NCBI GenBank assembly: GCA_902760755.1 | Contig: CACWHK010000021.1 | Span: forward strand, 1-35,350 | DNA: 35,350 bases | DNA from: an uncultured Lachnospiraceae bacterium | Lineage (GTDB): Bacteria > Bacillota > Clostridia > Lachnospirales > Lachnospiraceae | Reading direction: 5' to 3' | Shown: in pieces, positions 15,929 through 24,085 of the stretch | Layout of the letters: each line of letters opens with the position of its first letter | Numbering within the stretch: position 1 is the stretch's first letter | Notes under the pieces: generated by a model | The model's database searches: none | What the model saw: the letters and a program-made list of their open reading frames with translations, nothing else | What the model was told of the DNA's origin: nothing | Program-made: the position numbers and the translations under genes

Positions 15929-16710
15929 AGTGTTTCACCTCGAAGTTCTTCCAGTTTCCGCTGTTTATCCTCTGCACGCATCAGTGCCTCTCCCACCAGA
16001 ACTGCATCTACCCCGCTCTCCCGAAGGAGCCGCACATCCTCTGCCGTGCTGACACCACTTTCCGAAACAAAGATCACATCCGCCGGTACCATCTCCCGGA
16101 GCCGCCGGCTGTTCTCCTTATCCACAGTAAAGTCCTTCAGATTCCGGTTGTTCACACCCAGGATCCTTGCACCGGCCCGAAGAGCCATCTGCACCTCTTC
16201 CTCATCATGGGTTTCCACCAGAGCCGAGAGCCCGAGGGACTCCGCAATCGCGTGATACTCCCTTAGCTGCTCCTCCGTCAGGATGGAGCAGATCAGAAGA
16301 ACTGCCGAAGCGCCAAGCACCTTTGCCTCGTAGATCATATAAGGATCCACGGTGAAATCCTTCCGAAGGCAGGGAATCTGCACTGCCTCTGTGATCTCCC
16401 GAAGGTAGGCATCGCTGCCCAGGAACCACTTGGGTTCCGTCAGCACCGAGATGGCATCCGCACCCGCTGCCTCATATTCCTTCGCGATGGAAAGATACGG
16501 GAAGTCCGGTGCGATCAGCCCCTTGGAGGGGGACGCCTTCTTGCATTCGCAGATGAAGGAGATTCCTTCCTTTCGAAGAGCAGCCTCGAAGGGGAAGTCC
16601 CCCTTCGGAAGCGCAGTGGCGCGTTGCTGCATTTCCTCTAAGGAAATGTTCTTCTTTGCTTCCTCCACACGCTCCCGCGCGTGCTCTGCCAGTTGATCCA
16701 GTATAGTCAT
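15925..16710 (-). CDS. trpC: Indole-3-glycerol phosphate synthase
   Basis: 261 residues. 'SFICECKKASPSKGLI' is the substrate-binding signature with the catalytic Lys. 'AISVLTEPKWFLGSDAYL', 'CLRKDFTVDPYMIYEA', 'LLICSIL', 'VETHDEEE', 'LGVNNRNLKDF' and 'VSESGVST' appear in the order expected for TrpC. It closes CdRP to indole-glycerol phosphate. Its ribosome binding site GAGGAG lies in the last codons of trpD, so the pair is coupled. Confidence 0.98.
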   Translation of the reverse strand: MTILDQLAEHARERVEEAKKNISLEEMQQRATALPKGDFPFEAALRKEGISFICECKKASPSKGLIAPDFPYLSIAKEYEAAGADAISVLTEPKWFLGSDAYLREITEAVQIPCLRKDFTVDPYMIYEAKVLGASAVLLICSILTEEQLREYHAIAESLGLSALVETHDEEEVQMALRAGARILGVNNRNLKDFTVDKENSRRLREMVPADVIFVSESGVSTAEDVRLLRESGVDAVLVGEALMRAEDKQRKLEELRGETL

Positions 16711-16715
16711 ATGTA

Positions 16716-17744
16716 TTACTCCTCATCCGGACGGTTGCTGACGTCGATCAGCTTGCTGAGTACCTGCAGGGCCTTGCCGGAGTCGATCAGCTCCGCTGCC
16801 AGCTTGATACCGTCTGCCATGGTCTCTGCCTTTCCGCCAATATACAGGGATGCGCCTGCATTCATCAGAACCGCATCTCTCTTCGGTCCCTTCGTTCCGC
16901 TGAGGATTCCCAGAGTGATCTTCGCATTCTCCTCCGGAGTGCTTCCCTCCAGATCCTTCTTCGTGCAGCGTGTCAGACCGAACTGCTCCGGTGTGATGAT
17001 GCTGGTGCGGAACCATCCGTCACGGATCTCGCAGATCTTGGTCTCGGAGGAAAGGGAGATCTCGTCCAGCTTATCCATGCCGTAAACCACCATGCCGCGC
17101 TTTACGCCCAGGTTTACAAGAACCTGTGCCAGCGGCTCTACAAGATACTCATCATAAACGCCCAGCAGCTGCATGGACGGGCTTCCCGGGTTCGTAAGGG
17201 GCCCCAGGATGTTGAAGACCGTACGGAAGCCCAGCTCCTTCCGGATAGCACCCACATACTTCATGGAGCTATGATATTTCTGTGCGAAGAAGAAGCACAT
17301 GCCTGCTTCGTTCAGCAGCTCCACGCAGCGCTTCGGGCTCTGCTGGATATTTACACCCAGCGCCTCCAGACAGTCTGCGGTACCGCATTTGGAAGAAGCT
17401 GCACGGTTACCGTGCTTAGCCACCTTCATTCCTCCGGCTGCTGCCACAAGTGCGGATGTGGTGGAAATGTTGAAGCTGTGTGCATTGTCTCCACCGGTAC
17501 CTACGATCTCGAAGATCTCCATGCCGGTCTCAACCTTGGTTGCATGGTCACGCATGGCTGCAGCACAGCCTGAGATCTCATCCGTGGTCTCTGCTCTTGC
17601 GCTCTTGGTGGAAAGAGAAGCGAGGAACGCCGCGTTCTGTGTCGGGCTGGTCTCTCCGCTCATGATCTCATTCATTACAGCATATGCCTCATCATAGGTT
17701 AAGTCTTCTTTGTTTACGATCTTTACGATTGCTTCCTTGATCAT
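16716..17744 (-). CDS. trpD: Anthranilate phosphoribosyltransferase
   Basis: 342 residues. '[20 protein letters not shown]' gives the PRPP-binding GTGGD motif. '[21 protein letters not shown]' is the anthranilate/PRPP loop. '[15 protein letters not shown]' and 'DKLDEIS' (metal-binding Asp-Glu) follow. It transfers phosphoribose to anthranilate. It is a separate gene from trpG, with 58 T-rich bases between them (no hairpin seen) and AAGGAG before the ATG. Confidence 0.97.
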   Translation of the reverse strand: MIKEAIVKIVNKEDLTYDEAYAVMNEIMSGETSPTQNAAFLASLSTKSARAETTDEISGCAAAMRDHATKVETGMEIFEIVGTGGDNAHSFNISTTSALVAAAGGMKVAKHGNRAASSKCGTADCLEALGVNIQQSPKRCVELLNEAGMCFFFAQKYHSSMKYVGAIRKELGFRTVFNILGPLTNPGSPSMQLLGVYDEYLVEPLAQVLVNLGVKRGMVVYGMDKLDEISLSSETKICEIRDGWFRTSIITPEQFGLTRCTKKDLEGSTPEENAKITLGILSGTKGPKRDAVLMNAGASLYIGGKAETMADGIKLAAELIDSGKALQVLSKLIDVSNRPDEE

Positions 17745-17802
17745 TTTTGTGTTCTCCTTTTCTCTTTATCTATGCTTCTCTTCGTTCTGTTTTTAACTAT
17801 GG

Positions 17803-18375
17803 TTACACTTCCAACCCCAGGAAGTTTGCCAGCATCTTCCGTCCGTCCGGTGTCAGGATGGATTCGGGGTGGAACTGTACGCCATAGATGGGTCGGCTCA
17901 CATGCTGCACCGCCATCACCTCTCCGTCCTCCGTCTTTGCCGTAACCTTCAGCTCCTCCGGCAGGGTGGCCGGATCTGCAGCCAGGGAATGGTACCGTGC
18001 CACCGGGAACTTCTCCGGAAGTCCGCGGAACAACAGGGCATCCGGGTCAGCCGTAACCACCGACTGCTTACCGTGCATCAGCTGCTTTGCGTAGGTAACG
18101 GTAGCTCCGAAGGCAGCCGAGATAGCCTGATGGCCAAGGCACACGCCCAGGATCGGAATCTCTCCGCCCAGTTCCTTTACAACATCGATGATGATGCCCG
18201 CATCCTCGGGACGTCCCGGTCCCGGAGAAAGGATGATACGGTCCGGTGCCAGGGCACGGATCTCCTCCACCGTCATTTCATCATTTCGGATCACCCGGAT
18301 CTCCGGGTCCAGCTCTCCGATCATCTGATAAAGATTGTAAGAGAAACTGTCATAATTATCAATCAGTAAAATCAT
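17803..18375 (-). CDS. trpG: Anthranilate synthase component II (glutamine amidotransferase)
   Basis: 190 residues. 'LIDNYDSFSYNLYQ' at the start, 'LSPGPGRPEDAG', nucleophile Cys79 in 'GVCLGHQAI', and the His169/Glu171 dyad in 'GVQFHPESIL'. It supplies ammonia from glutamine to TrpE. Like many Firmicutes TrpG proteins it may also serve aminodeoxychorismate synthase; no pab gene is in the window. It starts 3 bp after trpE with GGAGG in the end of trpE. Confidence 0.96.
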   Translation of the reverse strand: MILLIDNYDSFSYNLYQMIGELDPEIRVIRNDEMTVEEIRALAPDRIILSPGPGRPEDAGIIIDVVKELGGEIPILGVCLGHQAISAAFGATVTYAKQLMHGKQSVVTADPDALLFRGLPEKFPVARYHSLAADPATLPEELKVTAKTEDGEVMAVQHVSRPIYGVQFHPESILTPDGRKMLANFLGLEV

Positions 18376-18378
18376 ACG

Positions 18379-19845
18379 TTATTCCTCCAGTTCTCCGGCC
18401 AGACGCAGCGCGGTAAGGCTTGCACCCGCCTTATTCAGACACTCCTGATACTCCGTCTCCGGTACGGAATCTGCAACGATCCCCGCACCGCTCCGGACGA
18501 ATACCTTACCATTCTTCTTGTAGGCGATACGGATGGCGATACAGGTATCCATATTTCCGGTGAAGTCGATATAACCGATGGCTCCTCCGTAGATGCCCCG
18601 CTTGTTGCCCTCCAGCTCTCCGATCAGCTGGCACGCCCGGATCTTCGGTGCTCCTGAAAGGGTTCCTGCCGGAAGCACTGCCGCGATAGCATCCAGCGCA
18701 TCCTTATCCTCCCGGATCTCTCCGCGAACCGTGGATCCGATATGCATTACGTGAGAGAACCGCTCCACGCTCCGGAGCTTCTCCACCTTTACGGTTCCGA
18801 ACTTTGATATCCGGCCCAGGTCATTCCGGCCCAGATCCACCAGCATGTTATGCTCTGCCAGCTCCTTCTCATCCCTCCGCAGCTCGGCTTCCAGTGCCAG
18901 ATCTTCTTCCTCGGTCTTCCCCCGCGGCCGTGTACCGGCCAGCGGAAATGTATGAAGCACGCCATCCTCCAGCTTCACCAGAGTTTCCGGCGAAGCACCC
19001 GCTACCTCCACATCCGTTCCCGAGAAGTAGAACATGTAAGGGGAGGGGTTCACGGTACGGAGCACCCGGTAGGTATGGAAGAGACTTCCCTCGAAGGGAG
19101 CGGAAAGCCGGTTGGAAAGGACGATCTGGAAGATATCTCCCTCCCGGATATACCGCTTGCCACGCTCCACCATATCGCAGTAGCGTTCCTTGTCGAAGAG
19201 GGGTGTTACCTCTCCCAGCAGCCGGCCGGGAGCTTCCTGCTTCTTCTCTCCGTGACGGAGCAGGTCCGCCATCTGCCGGAGTCCGAGGACAGCCTTGTTG
19301 TACCCGGTCTCCGGGTCCTCGGTCTTCATATTTGCGATCAGAATGATCTTCTGTCTTACATTGTCAAATGCGATCACCCGGTCAAAGAGCATCAGGTCCA
19401 CATCCTTGAACTCTTCGCTGTCCTCCACGTCACGGCGGACGGTGGGTTCACTGTAGCCCAGATAGTCATAGGAGAAGTATCCCACCAGACCTCCGGTGAA
19501 CGGCGGGAGTCCCGGAAGCTTCGGGCTCCGGTACTCCGCCAGTATCTTCCGGAGGAAGGAGGAGGGGTCCTCCGTCCGGAAGGTTAAGTCGCCGGCTTTC
19601 ATCTCTCCGTTGATGCAGGTGATCTCCATCTTCGGATCGTAGCCGAGGAATGTATAGCGTCCCCAGGTTTCATTGGCCTGTGCAGACTCCAGAAGGTAGC
19701 AGTGTGTGGACACTCCCTTCAGGATCCGCATGGTTTCGATGGGTGTGATAAAGTCTGACAGCAGCTCCGTGCTGACGGGGATCACCTTGTAATCGCCCGT
19801 TGCAGCAATCCTTTTTGCTTCTTCCAGGGATGGGTAGAATTCCAT
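18379..19845 (-). CDS. trpE: Anthranilate synthase component I
   Basis: 488 residues. The N-terminal 'HCYLLESAQ' contains the LLES motif of the tryptophan feedback site, and 'WGRYTFLG' follows. 'EGDIFQIVLSNRLSAPFEGS', 'LVDLGRNDLGRI', 'SHVMHIGSTVRG', 'LPAGTLSGAPKIRA' and 'RSGAGIVADSVPETEYQEC' are the chorismate-binding core. It makes anthranilate from chorismate with TrpG. First gene of the operon, behind a T-box leader, with AAGGAGG 8 nt before the ATG. It therefore has two levels of control: tRNA-Trp charging at the leader and probable feedback by tryptophan. Confidence 0.98.
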   Translation of the reverse strand: MEFYPSLEEAKRIAATGDYKVIPVSTELLSDFITPIETMRILKGVSTHCYLLESAQANETWGRYTFLGYDPKMEITCINGEMKAGDLTFRTEDPSSFLRKILAEYRSPKLPGLPPFTGGLVGYFSYDYLGYSEPTVRRDVEDSEEFKDVDLMLFDRVIAFDNVRQKIILIANMKTEDPETGYNKAVLGLRQMADLLRHGEKKQEAPGRLLGEVTPLFDKERYCDMVERGKRYIREGDIFQIVLSNRLSAPFEGSLFHTYRVLRTVNPSPYMFYFSGTDVEVAGASPETLVKLEDGVLHTFPLAGTRPRGKTEEEDLALEAELRRDEKELAEHNMLVDLGRNDLGRISKFGTVKVEKLRSVERFSHVMHIGSTVRGEIREDKDALDAIAAVLPAGTLSGAPKIRACQLIGELEGNKRGIYGGAIGYIDFTGNMDTCIAIRIAYKKNGKVFVRSGAGIVADSVPETEYQECLNKAGASLTALRLAGELEE

Positions 19846-19872
19846 AGTTTTTTCCTCCTTGAGATTCTTCGG

Positions 19873-19920
19873 AAAAACAAAATCGTCCTCGACAGAGTAT
19901 TCACTCTGTCAAGGACGAAT
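19873..19920 (-). terminator. Leader terminator of the trp T-box
   Basis: Long hairpin with arms 19903-19917 and 19884-19898 (ACTCTGTC / GACAGAGT plus an outer GTCC/GGAC part), loop GAAT, followed on the minus strand by ATTTTGTTTTT. The CCTTG on its 5' side can instead pair with CAAGG next to the T-box bulge, giving the antiterminator. Confidence 0.9.
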
Positions 19921-20168
19921 AATCTTTCACTATCCGCGGTGCCACCTTGAATTCACGGGACTTCCCGTGCCCTTAGCAGGATACCAACATATCCCCGGCC
20001 CGTAACGCCGGCCTTCCACGTCGCAGAATACTCTGTGGCATGCCACATTTGACTGCGCCCTCAGCGGTCCATTTGACAACTTGTTTCCTGCCCGGCTCTC
20101 ACCTACCCGGACTCTCTGTATGGGCATCACTGCCGTTATCTCCGCTTCATCGGTTTGAAGTATGAAAC
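19873..20168 (-). promoter_or_regulatory. Tryptophan-specific T-box leader RNA
   Basis: The 393-bp gap upstream of trpE holds a classical T-box. The conserved bulge GGTGGCACCGCGG is at 19946-19934. The Stem I distal elements AGAGAG and GGTGAGAGCCGG are near 20119-20090. The specifier codon is TGG (20071-20069), directly followed by ACCGCT, which pairs with AGCGG to close Stem I. The leader senses the ratio of uncharged to charged tRNA-Trp: uncharged tRNA stabilises the antiterminator and allows trpEGDCFBA transcription. The start near 20168 is inferred from the promoter. Confidence 0.95.
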
Positions 20169-20175
20169 TGTGCAT

Positions 20176-20204
20176 AGAATAGCACTTGCATACGGTCATG
20201 TCAA
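20176..20204 (-). promoter_or_regulatory. Sigma-A promoter of the trp operon
   Basis: Minus strand TTGACA (20204-20199), 17-nt spacer, TATTCT (20181-20176). It sits between the serpin stop codon and the T-box. Confidence 0.85.
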
Positions 20205-20238
20205 CATGTTTTTTCCGCTGTTTTAACGACATTTTCTC

Positions 20239-21621
20239 TTAGTTCATGGTATTCTGTACGCCAAGGAAGATCGGAACGCCGCTTTCGTTATCCACGATGG
20301 CATAAACGAAGGGACGGTCCAGGGTAATGTAATACGGCTCGTCGAAATCCGGTGCTGCGCAGGCCTCATCCATGACCACAACCGTTGCGGCTGCAGCCTT
20401 GGTTCCCTTGCGGCTGACGTCGATCAGTGTCTTATGGATCACGGTACCGATCTTCACCGGCATGCTGTCATCCGCTACCATGGCAGCGAACTTCGCGTCA
20501 TCGGAGTAGGACTCGCTCATTCCCATCTGCTTCAGTGTCTCATCCATGCAGAGGCCGTACTCGGTCTTAAACTCCGGCATGGTCGCGTAAACATCCTTGC
20601 TGTAATCCGCGTTCTTAAATGCCTCCGCAAAGCTGCCCGGATCCTCTGCCAGCTTCTTCATGTAGGCTTCCGTGGTGGTTCCCTGCTCAGGAAGGATTCC
20701 TACAAAGCTGAACTTTCCGCCCTTGTAATTCTTGATAAAGCCAAGACCTCCTGCCAGGTGGATCGCTGCAGCTTCCTGGCTGTGCAGCATGGTTACCTTC
20801 GTCTCGGAACCATTTGCATTCTTGAAAATGCCGTTCTCGTCGATATCATTTTCCTCATACTGCACTGCCCACTCACCCTCGAAGGCCAGTGCATTTACGA
20901 GAGCTATTCTTGCATCCGGGGAAAGATCATTGATGATCTGCGGGATCATCCCGTTGGTATTCTCATTTACCCAGCCGTTGATGGCGTCGATGGTGCTCTG
21001 ATCAAAGGGAGCCCCGTACAGCTCCGCATTGTAATAATTCGTCACATCCCCGATGTAAGAATCCCGAAGCTTCACGCGTCCGTTGTCATTGACCCAGATG
21101 GAGTTGGCCACGTTCCACTTCACATCTAAAGCACCTTCCATCCGGTTTGCAAGGGTTGCCATCTCCTCGCTTAATGCCGAGGGAGCCTCGCTGCTGCCGG
21201 GCATCAGGACACTCATCAGCTCCTGTCTGGTCCGGCTTCCCTCGTCAGATCCGGTGGCTACCATCCCCAGTGCCATCTGGATGGACAGGGGACTGATCAG
21301 GTAGTTGCCGTTCGGGTCCTTCGAGATCTCGAGGATCTTCTGCAGAAGCTTCTCTCCGCTCTTGGAAAGAGCTGCTGCGTGTGTCTCCTTGAAAGGCGTC
21401 TCCGGAACATCGATCTTCTTTACACTTGCGGAGAGGTTTGTGATCCCCTGTGTATAAGCGGGCTTATCCGGGGTTACGGTGCTTCCCGGATTCTCTCCCG
21501 ATGTGCCGGTGGTTCCGCTGTTCGTGCTTCCGCAGCCGGTCAGCATAAGTCCGGCTGTCAGTACCAGTGCTGCAAGCTTTGCTGTTCTTTTTCCAAATCT
21601 CTTCTTCATAGGTTTATCCAT
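20239..21621 (-). CDS. Serpin, surface lipoprotein form
   Basis: 460 residues from ATG 21621 (an ATG 12 nt later is also possible; the frame extends further up without support). A lipoprotein signal (basic 'KKRFGKRTAK', hydrophobic core, lipobox LTGC) and a Ser/Thr/Gly-rich linker lead into a full serpin fold. Visible serpin features are 'NYLISPLSIQMALGMVATGS', 'ANSIWVND', 'LVNALAFEGEWAVQY', and the C-terminal 'ITLDRPFVYAIVDNESG'. The hinge of the reactive loop, 'RKGTKAAAATVVVMDEACAA', has the small residues at P12-P9 typical of inhibitory serpins; counting from the hinge places P1-P1' at Ala-Cys. It is predicted to trap serine or cysteine proteases at the cell surface. It follows the alpha/beta hydrolase by 145 bp, perhaps with its own promoter (TATAAT complement at 21750-21755, no good -35). 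Confidence 0.93.
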   Translation of the reverse strand: MDKPMKKRFGKRTAKLAALVLTAGLMLTGCGSTNSGTTGTSGENPGSTVTPDKPAYTQGITNLSASVKKIDVPETPFKETHAAALSKSGEKLLQKILEISKDPNGNYLISPLSIQMALGMVATGSDEGSRTRQELMSVLMPGSSEAPSALSEEMATLANRMEGALDVKWNVANSIWVNDNGRVKLRDSYIGDVTNYYNAELYGAPFDQSTIDAINGWVNENTNGMIPQIINDLSPDARIALVNALAFEGEWAVQYEENDIDENGIFKNANGSETKVTMLHSQEAAAIHLAGGLGFIKNYKGGKFSFVGILPEQGTTTEAYMKKLAEDPGSFAEAFKNADYSKDVYATMPEFKTEYGLCMDETLKQMGMSESYSDDAKFAAMVADDSMPVKIGTVIHKTLIDVSRKGTKAAAATVVVMDEACAAPDFDEPYYITLDRPFVYAIVDNESGVPIFLGVQNTMN

Positions 21622-21716
21622 CCTTTTCCTTATCCCGTAAGGGTTTTTTCTTATTCTGTCCGGCCGGATCTGACTCCGCCGTTCCGGGTTCATGGTTAGG
21701 ATACGTCCCTTTCTTT

Positions 21717-21745
21717 CAGATTTATGGAACATTTTTATGAATCTG
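21717..21745. repeat. Inverted repeat between the hydrolase and the serpin
   Basis: CAGATT and AATCTG arms, extended by AT pairs, around an AT-rich loop. No clean T-run follows on the minus strand. It may be a weak terminator or a binding site. Confidence 0.35.
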
Positions 21746-21766
21746 AATCATTATACTGTCCGTCTC

Positions 21767-23014
21767 CTACTCTCCCACCGACTCCAGCCGCTTTGCAGCC
21801 AGCCACTCAAAGAGGTGGATCTCCTCCCGGTCGAACTCCTTCGTGATGCGGTCCTGCAGCACGGGAATCCAGGAAAAGTGTCCGTAGTATTCGTACGGGA
21901 AGCCCTGGGAATCATAGCCCATCACCTGCGGAAGCCGGCTGTACACCAGGTTCGGCAGCGTGATCTCTCCGAACTTCGTTCCGGATAATGATTCCTGCCC
22001 GGCATAGGCCAGAAGCTTCTCATAGAGGGCATCCGCATAAGCCGGATTCCCGTCCGCATCCCGAAGAGGTACCGTCTGGTCGGTGGCTGCCGCCGTGATC
22101 CACATGGGCGTCTTTGAAAAGAGAGAAATCCGCCCCGGATTCATCCACCGCGCGTTGTACGCGGGGCAGATCGGAAATGCGGCAGCAAAGAATCCGGGCA
22201 TGGCCAGCAGCATATTCAGCGTCATAAACCCGCCGTTGGAGCATCCGCCGATATAGATCCGGCTGCGGTCGATCTCCGGATGATTCTGAAGATAGTGAAG
22301 GATCAGACCCTTAAGCGCCTCGGTATAAAAGGAGTACCCGTCGGTAAGATCCGGCTGCCAGTCATTGATCCGGCCCGTTCCGTCCACATCCATCCAAAGG
22401 GTCGGGCACTGGGGAGCCACCACGGCAGCCCCGGTTTCCGGGAAGTAGCACTGTACCGTAGCCTCCGCCAGGGCAGTAACACGGTTGCCCAGCAGCACCA
22501 GTGTAGGATCCACACCACCCTCTCCCATACCATGGAGCCAGATGATCAGCGGAAGGGTTCCCTTCCGTGTCGTACGGACGCCCCTTCTGCTTTTACTGTA
22601 GGCTTCCGGCAGATAATCCACGTACCTGAGCGTGATCTTCCCTGAGGTGAAATTCCTTCTCCGGGTAAAGTTGTTGGTCGCCGGACAGACCATGCGGGCA
22701 CATTTCAGTCCCGGAAGCTCCGGCGTCTTATATTCATTCCGATCCGTCTTTTCGTTGTAGCGGAAGCCCTGAGTCCAGGAGATCTCCGGTCCGGAGATCG
22801 GGAAAACCGTGTAGTAGGTTCCCATCGGGTTCTGATTCCCCTGGGAATCCGAACGAAACCGGTCACGAACCGGTCCCGGGAACTTGTAGGTTTCCAGCCA
22901 CCGCAGGTTTTCCTCCGTCACTGCCTGAATGATCAGGCAGCGGATCACCGGTCCGTAATCCTCCGGCTGGAGCACGGCCACAAATGATAAGCTTTTTCTT
23001 TGATCCATATCCAT
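21767..23014 (-). CDS. Alpha/beta hydrolase, PHB-depolymerase/prolyl-oligopeptidase-like esterase
   Basis: 415 residues from ATG 23014, which has GGGGG at 6 nt; a TTG six bases upstream is open but badly placed. The catalytic half contains 'LPLIIWLHGMGEGG' (oxyanion loop), 'YIGGCSNGGFMTLNM' (nucleophile Ser in G-C-S-N-G), 'ITAAATDQTVPL' (acid) and 'YYGHFSWIP' (His). The first 140 residues form an extra N-terminal domain typical of large Clostridia esterase/peptidase-like proteins. There is no signal peptide, so it is probably cytosolic. The substrate is unknown. Strong promoter 23044-23072. Confidence 0.8.
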   Translation of the reverse strand: MDMDQRKSLSFVAVLQPEDYGPVIRCLIIQAVTEENLRWLETYKFPGPVRDRFRSDSQGNQNPMGTYYTVFPISGPEISWTQGFRYNEKTDRNEYKTPELPGLKCARMVCPATNNFTRRRNFTSGKITLRYVDYLPEAYSKSRRGVRTTRKGTLPLIIWLHGMGEGGVDPTLVLLGNRVTALAEATVQCYFPETGAAVVAPQCPTLWMDVDGTGRINDWQPDLTDGYSFYTEALKGLILHYLQNHPEIDRSRIYIGGCSNGGFMTLNMLLAMPGFFAAAFPICPAYNARWMNPGRISLFSKTPMWITAAATDQTVPLRDADGNPAYADALYEKLLAYAGQESLSGTKFGEITLPNLVYSRLPQVMGYDSQGFPYEYYGHFSWIPVLQDRITKEFDREEIHLFEWLAAKRLESVGE

Positions 23015-23043
23015 AAGCAACCCCCGTTACAAATGATACAACC

Positions 23044-23072
23044 ATTGTACTCTCTATGGAAAAGAGCGTCAA
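23044..23072 (-). promoter_or_regulatory. Sigma-A promoter for the hydrolase (and perhaps the serpin)
   Basis: Minus strand TTGACG (23072-23067), 17-nt spacer, TACAAT (23049-23044), about 30 bp before the ATG. Confidence 0.8.
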
Positions 23073-23122
23073 TTCACATCTCCCGCGACATCACATAATC
23101 GATTGTTTACATAAATTGGATA

Positions 23123-23151
23123 TTGTGAAATCAGTTCATTTATGATACCAT
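23123..23151 (+). promoter_or_regulatory. Promoter for the aquaporin gene
   Basis: TTGTGA (23123-23128), 17-nt spacer, TGATACCAT (extended -10, TACCAT at 23146-23151). Confidence 0.6.
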
Positions 23152-23171
23152 CAAGATGGTGGTTACAATAA

Positions 23172-23193
23172 GGCTCCGAACCGCATCGGAGCC
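23172..23193 (+). repeat. 5'-UTR hairpin upstream of the aquaporin
   Basis: Perfect 8-bp stem GGCTCCGA / TCGGAGCC with a 6-nt loop ACCGCA, about 20 nt downstream of the -10 and 23 bp before the AAGGAGG ribosome binding site. No T-run follows. It may protect the mRNA 5' end or bind a regulator. Confidence 0.6.
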
Positions 23194-23224
23194 CGCAATT
23201 CTTAAAGTGTGAAGGAGGTATCTT

Positions 23225-23956
23225 ATGGAACGCTTGCGGAAGTGTATCGCCGAGTTTATCGGCACATTTATCCTGGTTACTCTTGGGTGCGGAACAGCCA
23301 TGCTGGTAGGCTGCAGCTCTGATATGGGCGGTGGTTATATCCTGACTGCTCTGGCCTTCGGACTTGCCATCGTGGCTATGGCATACAGCCTTGGAAATAT
23401 CTCCGGCGGACATGTGAACCCCGCAGTTTCCCTGGCAGTTCTGATGAACGGCGGAATCGGCGTCATCGATTTCCTCGGATACTTTGTATCCCAGATCCTC
23501 GGAGCCTTTGCAGGAAGCGCTCTTCTTGCAATGATCTTCGATCAGGGCAAAGTAGTGGATAAGACCGGCGGCTACGGTACCAACGGACTGGCCGGCGTAC
23601 ATGACAGCGCCGTGACCGGACTGATCGTTGAGGTAGTCCTCACCTGCATCTTCGTACTTGCGATCCTCGGTGTTACCTCCAAGAAGCAGGGACACGGATC
23701 CTTCGGCGGCCTGATCATCGGTCTCACCCTGACCGGCGTGCATATCCTCGGTATCGGACTCACCGGAACCTCCGTGAATCCGGCCCGCAGTCTCGGCCCC
23801 GCCATGATCGCAGCCATCAAGGGAGATGCCACTGCCATCAACTGTGTATGGGTATTCATCGTAGGCCCCTTCATCGGTGCCGCACTGGCAGCCATTATCT
23901 ACCGGATCCTGGAGGGCGCTCCGGACGAAGTCGTAGAGGATGATATCGAAATCTGA
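23225..23956 (+). CDS. Aquaporin (AqpZ-type MIP water channel)
   Basis: 243 residues, six membrane helices and two half-helices. Both NPA boxes are present: 'SGGHVNPAVS' and 'TGTSVNPARSLGPA'. Aligning by eye to E. coli AqpZ gives the selectivity filter Phe ('LAFGLAIVAMAY'), His ('TGVHILGIGL'), Thr ('TGTSVNP') and Arg ('NPARS'). This is the narrow water-selective set rather than the wider glycerol-facilitator set. It ends in an acidic tail. AGGAGGTATCTT precedes the ATG and a terminator follows, so it is monocistronic. Confidence 0.93.
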   Translation: MERLRKCIAEFIGTFILVTLGCGTAMLVGCSSDMGGGYILTALAFGLAIVAMAYSLGNISGGHVNPAVSLAVLMNGGIGVIDFLGYFVSQILGAFAGSALLAMIFDQGKVVDKTGGYGTNGLAGVHDSAVTGLIVEVVLTCIFVLAILGVTSKKQGHGSFGGLIIGLTLTGVHILGIGLTGTSVNPARSLGPAMIAAIKGDATAINCVWVFIVGPFIGAALAAIIYRILEGAPDEVVEDDIEI

Positions 23957-23974
23957 CCACAGATTTTCAGTAAG

Positions 23975-24009
23975 ACAGGAGACGTAATCGGTTGCGTCTC
24001 CTGTTTTTA
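23975..24009 (+). terminator. Terminator of the aquaporin gene, overlapping the next promoter
   Basis: Perfect 10-bp stem ACAGGAGACG (23975-23984) / CGTCTCCTGT (23995-24004) with a 10-nt loop and TTTTT. The downstream arm contains the -35 region of the AAA+ gene promoter. Confidence 0.9.
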
Positions 24010-24020
24010 TATGCTATAAT
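23992..24020 (+). promoter_or_regulatory. Promoter of the AAA+ ATPase gene
   Basis: TTGCGT (23992-23997), 17-nt spacer, TGCTATAAT (extended, perfect -10 at 24015-24020). Transcription should start near 24027, just before the palindrome at 24032. Confidence 0.75.
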
Positions 24021-24031
24021 AACTACGTCTG

Positions 24032-24049
24032 TTGTGATGGGGGTCACAA
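24032..24049. promoter_or_regulatory. CRP/FNR-family type palindrome at the start of the AAA+ transcript
   Basis: TTGTGATGGGGGTCACAA: perfect half-sites TTGTGA and TCACAA with a 6-nt spacer, containing the TGTGA-N6-TCACA consensus of CRP. It lies about 5-22 nt downstream of the predicted start point, a position that favours repression. No regulator gene is nearby. Confidence 0.55.
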
Positions 24050-24085
24050 GCAGCAAAAAACATTATATTTAGAGAGGCAACAGAT

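Noticed and set aside
19930-20232. 100-codon minus-strand frame upstream of trpE that could be a leader peptide
   Set aside because: It begins upstream of the predicted transcription start and runs through T-box stems and the bulge; the RNA structure explains the conservation. No Trp-rich leader peptide pattern is seen.
21634-21660. Plus-strand CCC-GTAA-GGG followed by T6, resembling a terminator
   Set aside because: Only a 3-bp stem and on the strand opposite to both flanking genes.
23172-23193. Aquaporin 5'-UTR hairpin as an intrinsic terminator or riboswitch
   Set aside because: No T-run follows the stem, and there is no recognisable aptamer; recorded only as a hairpin.
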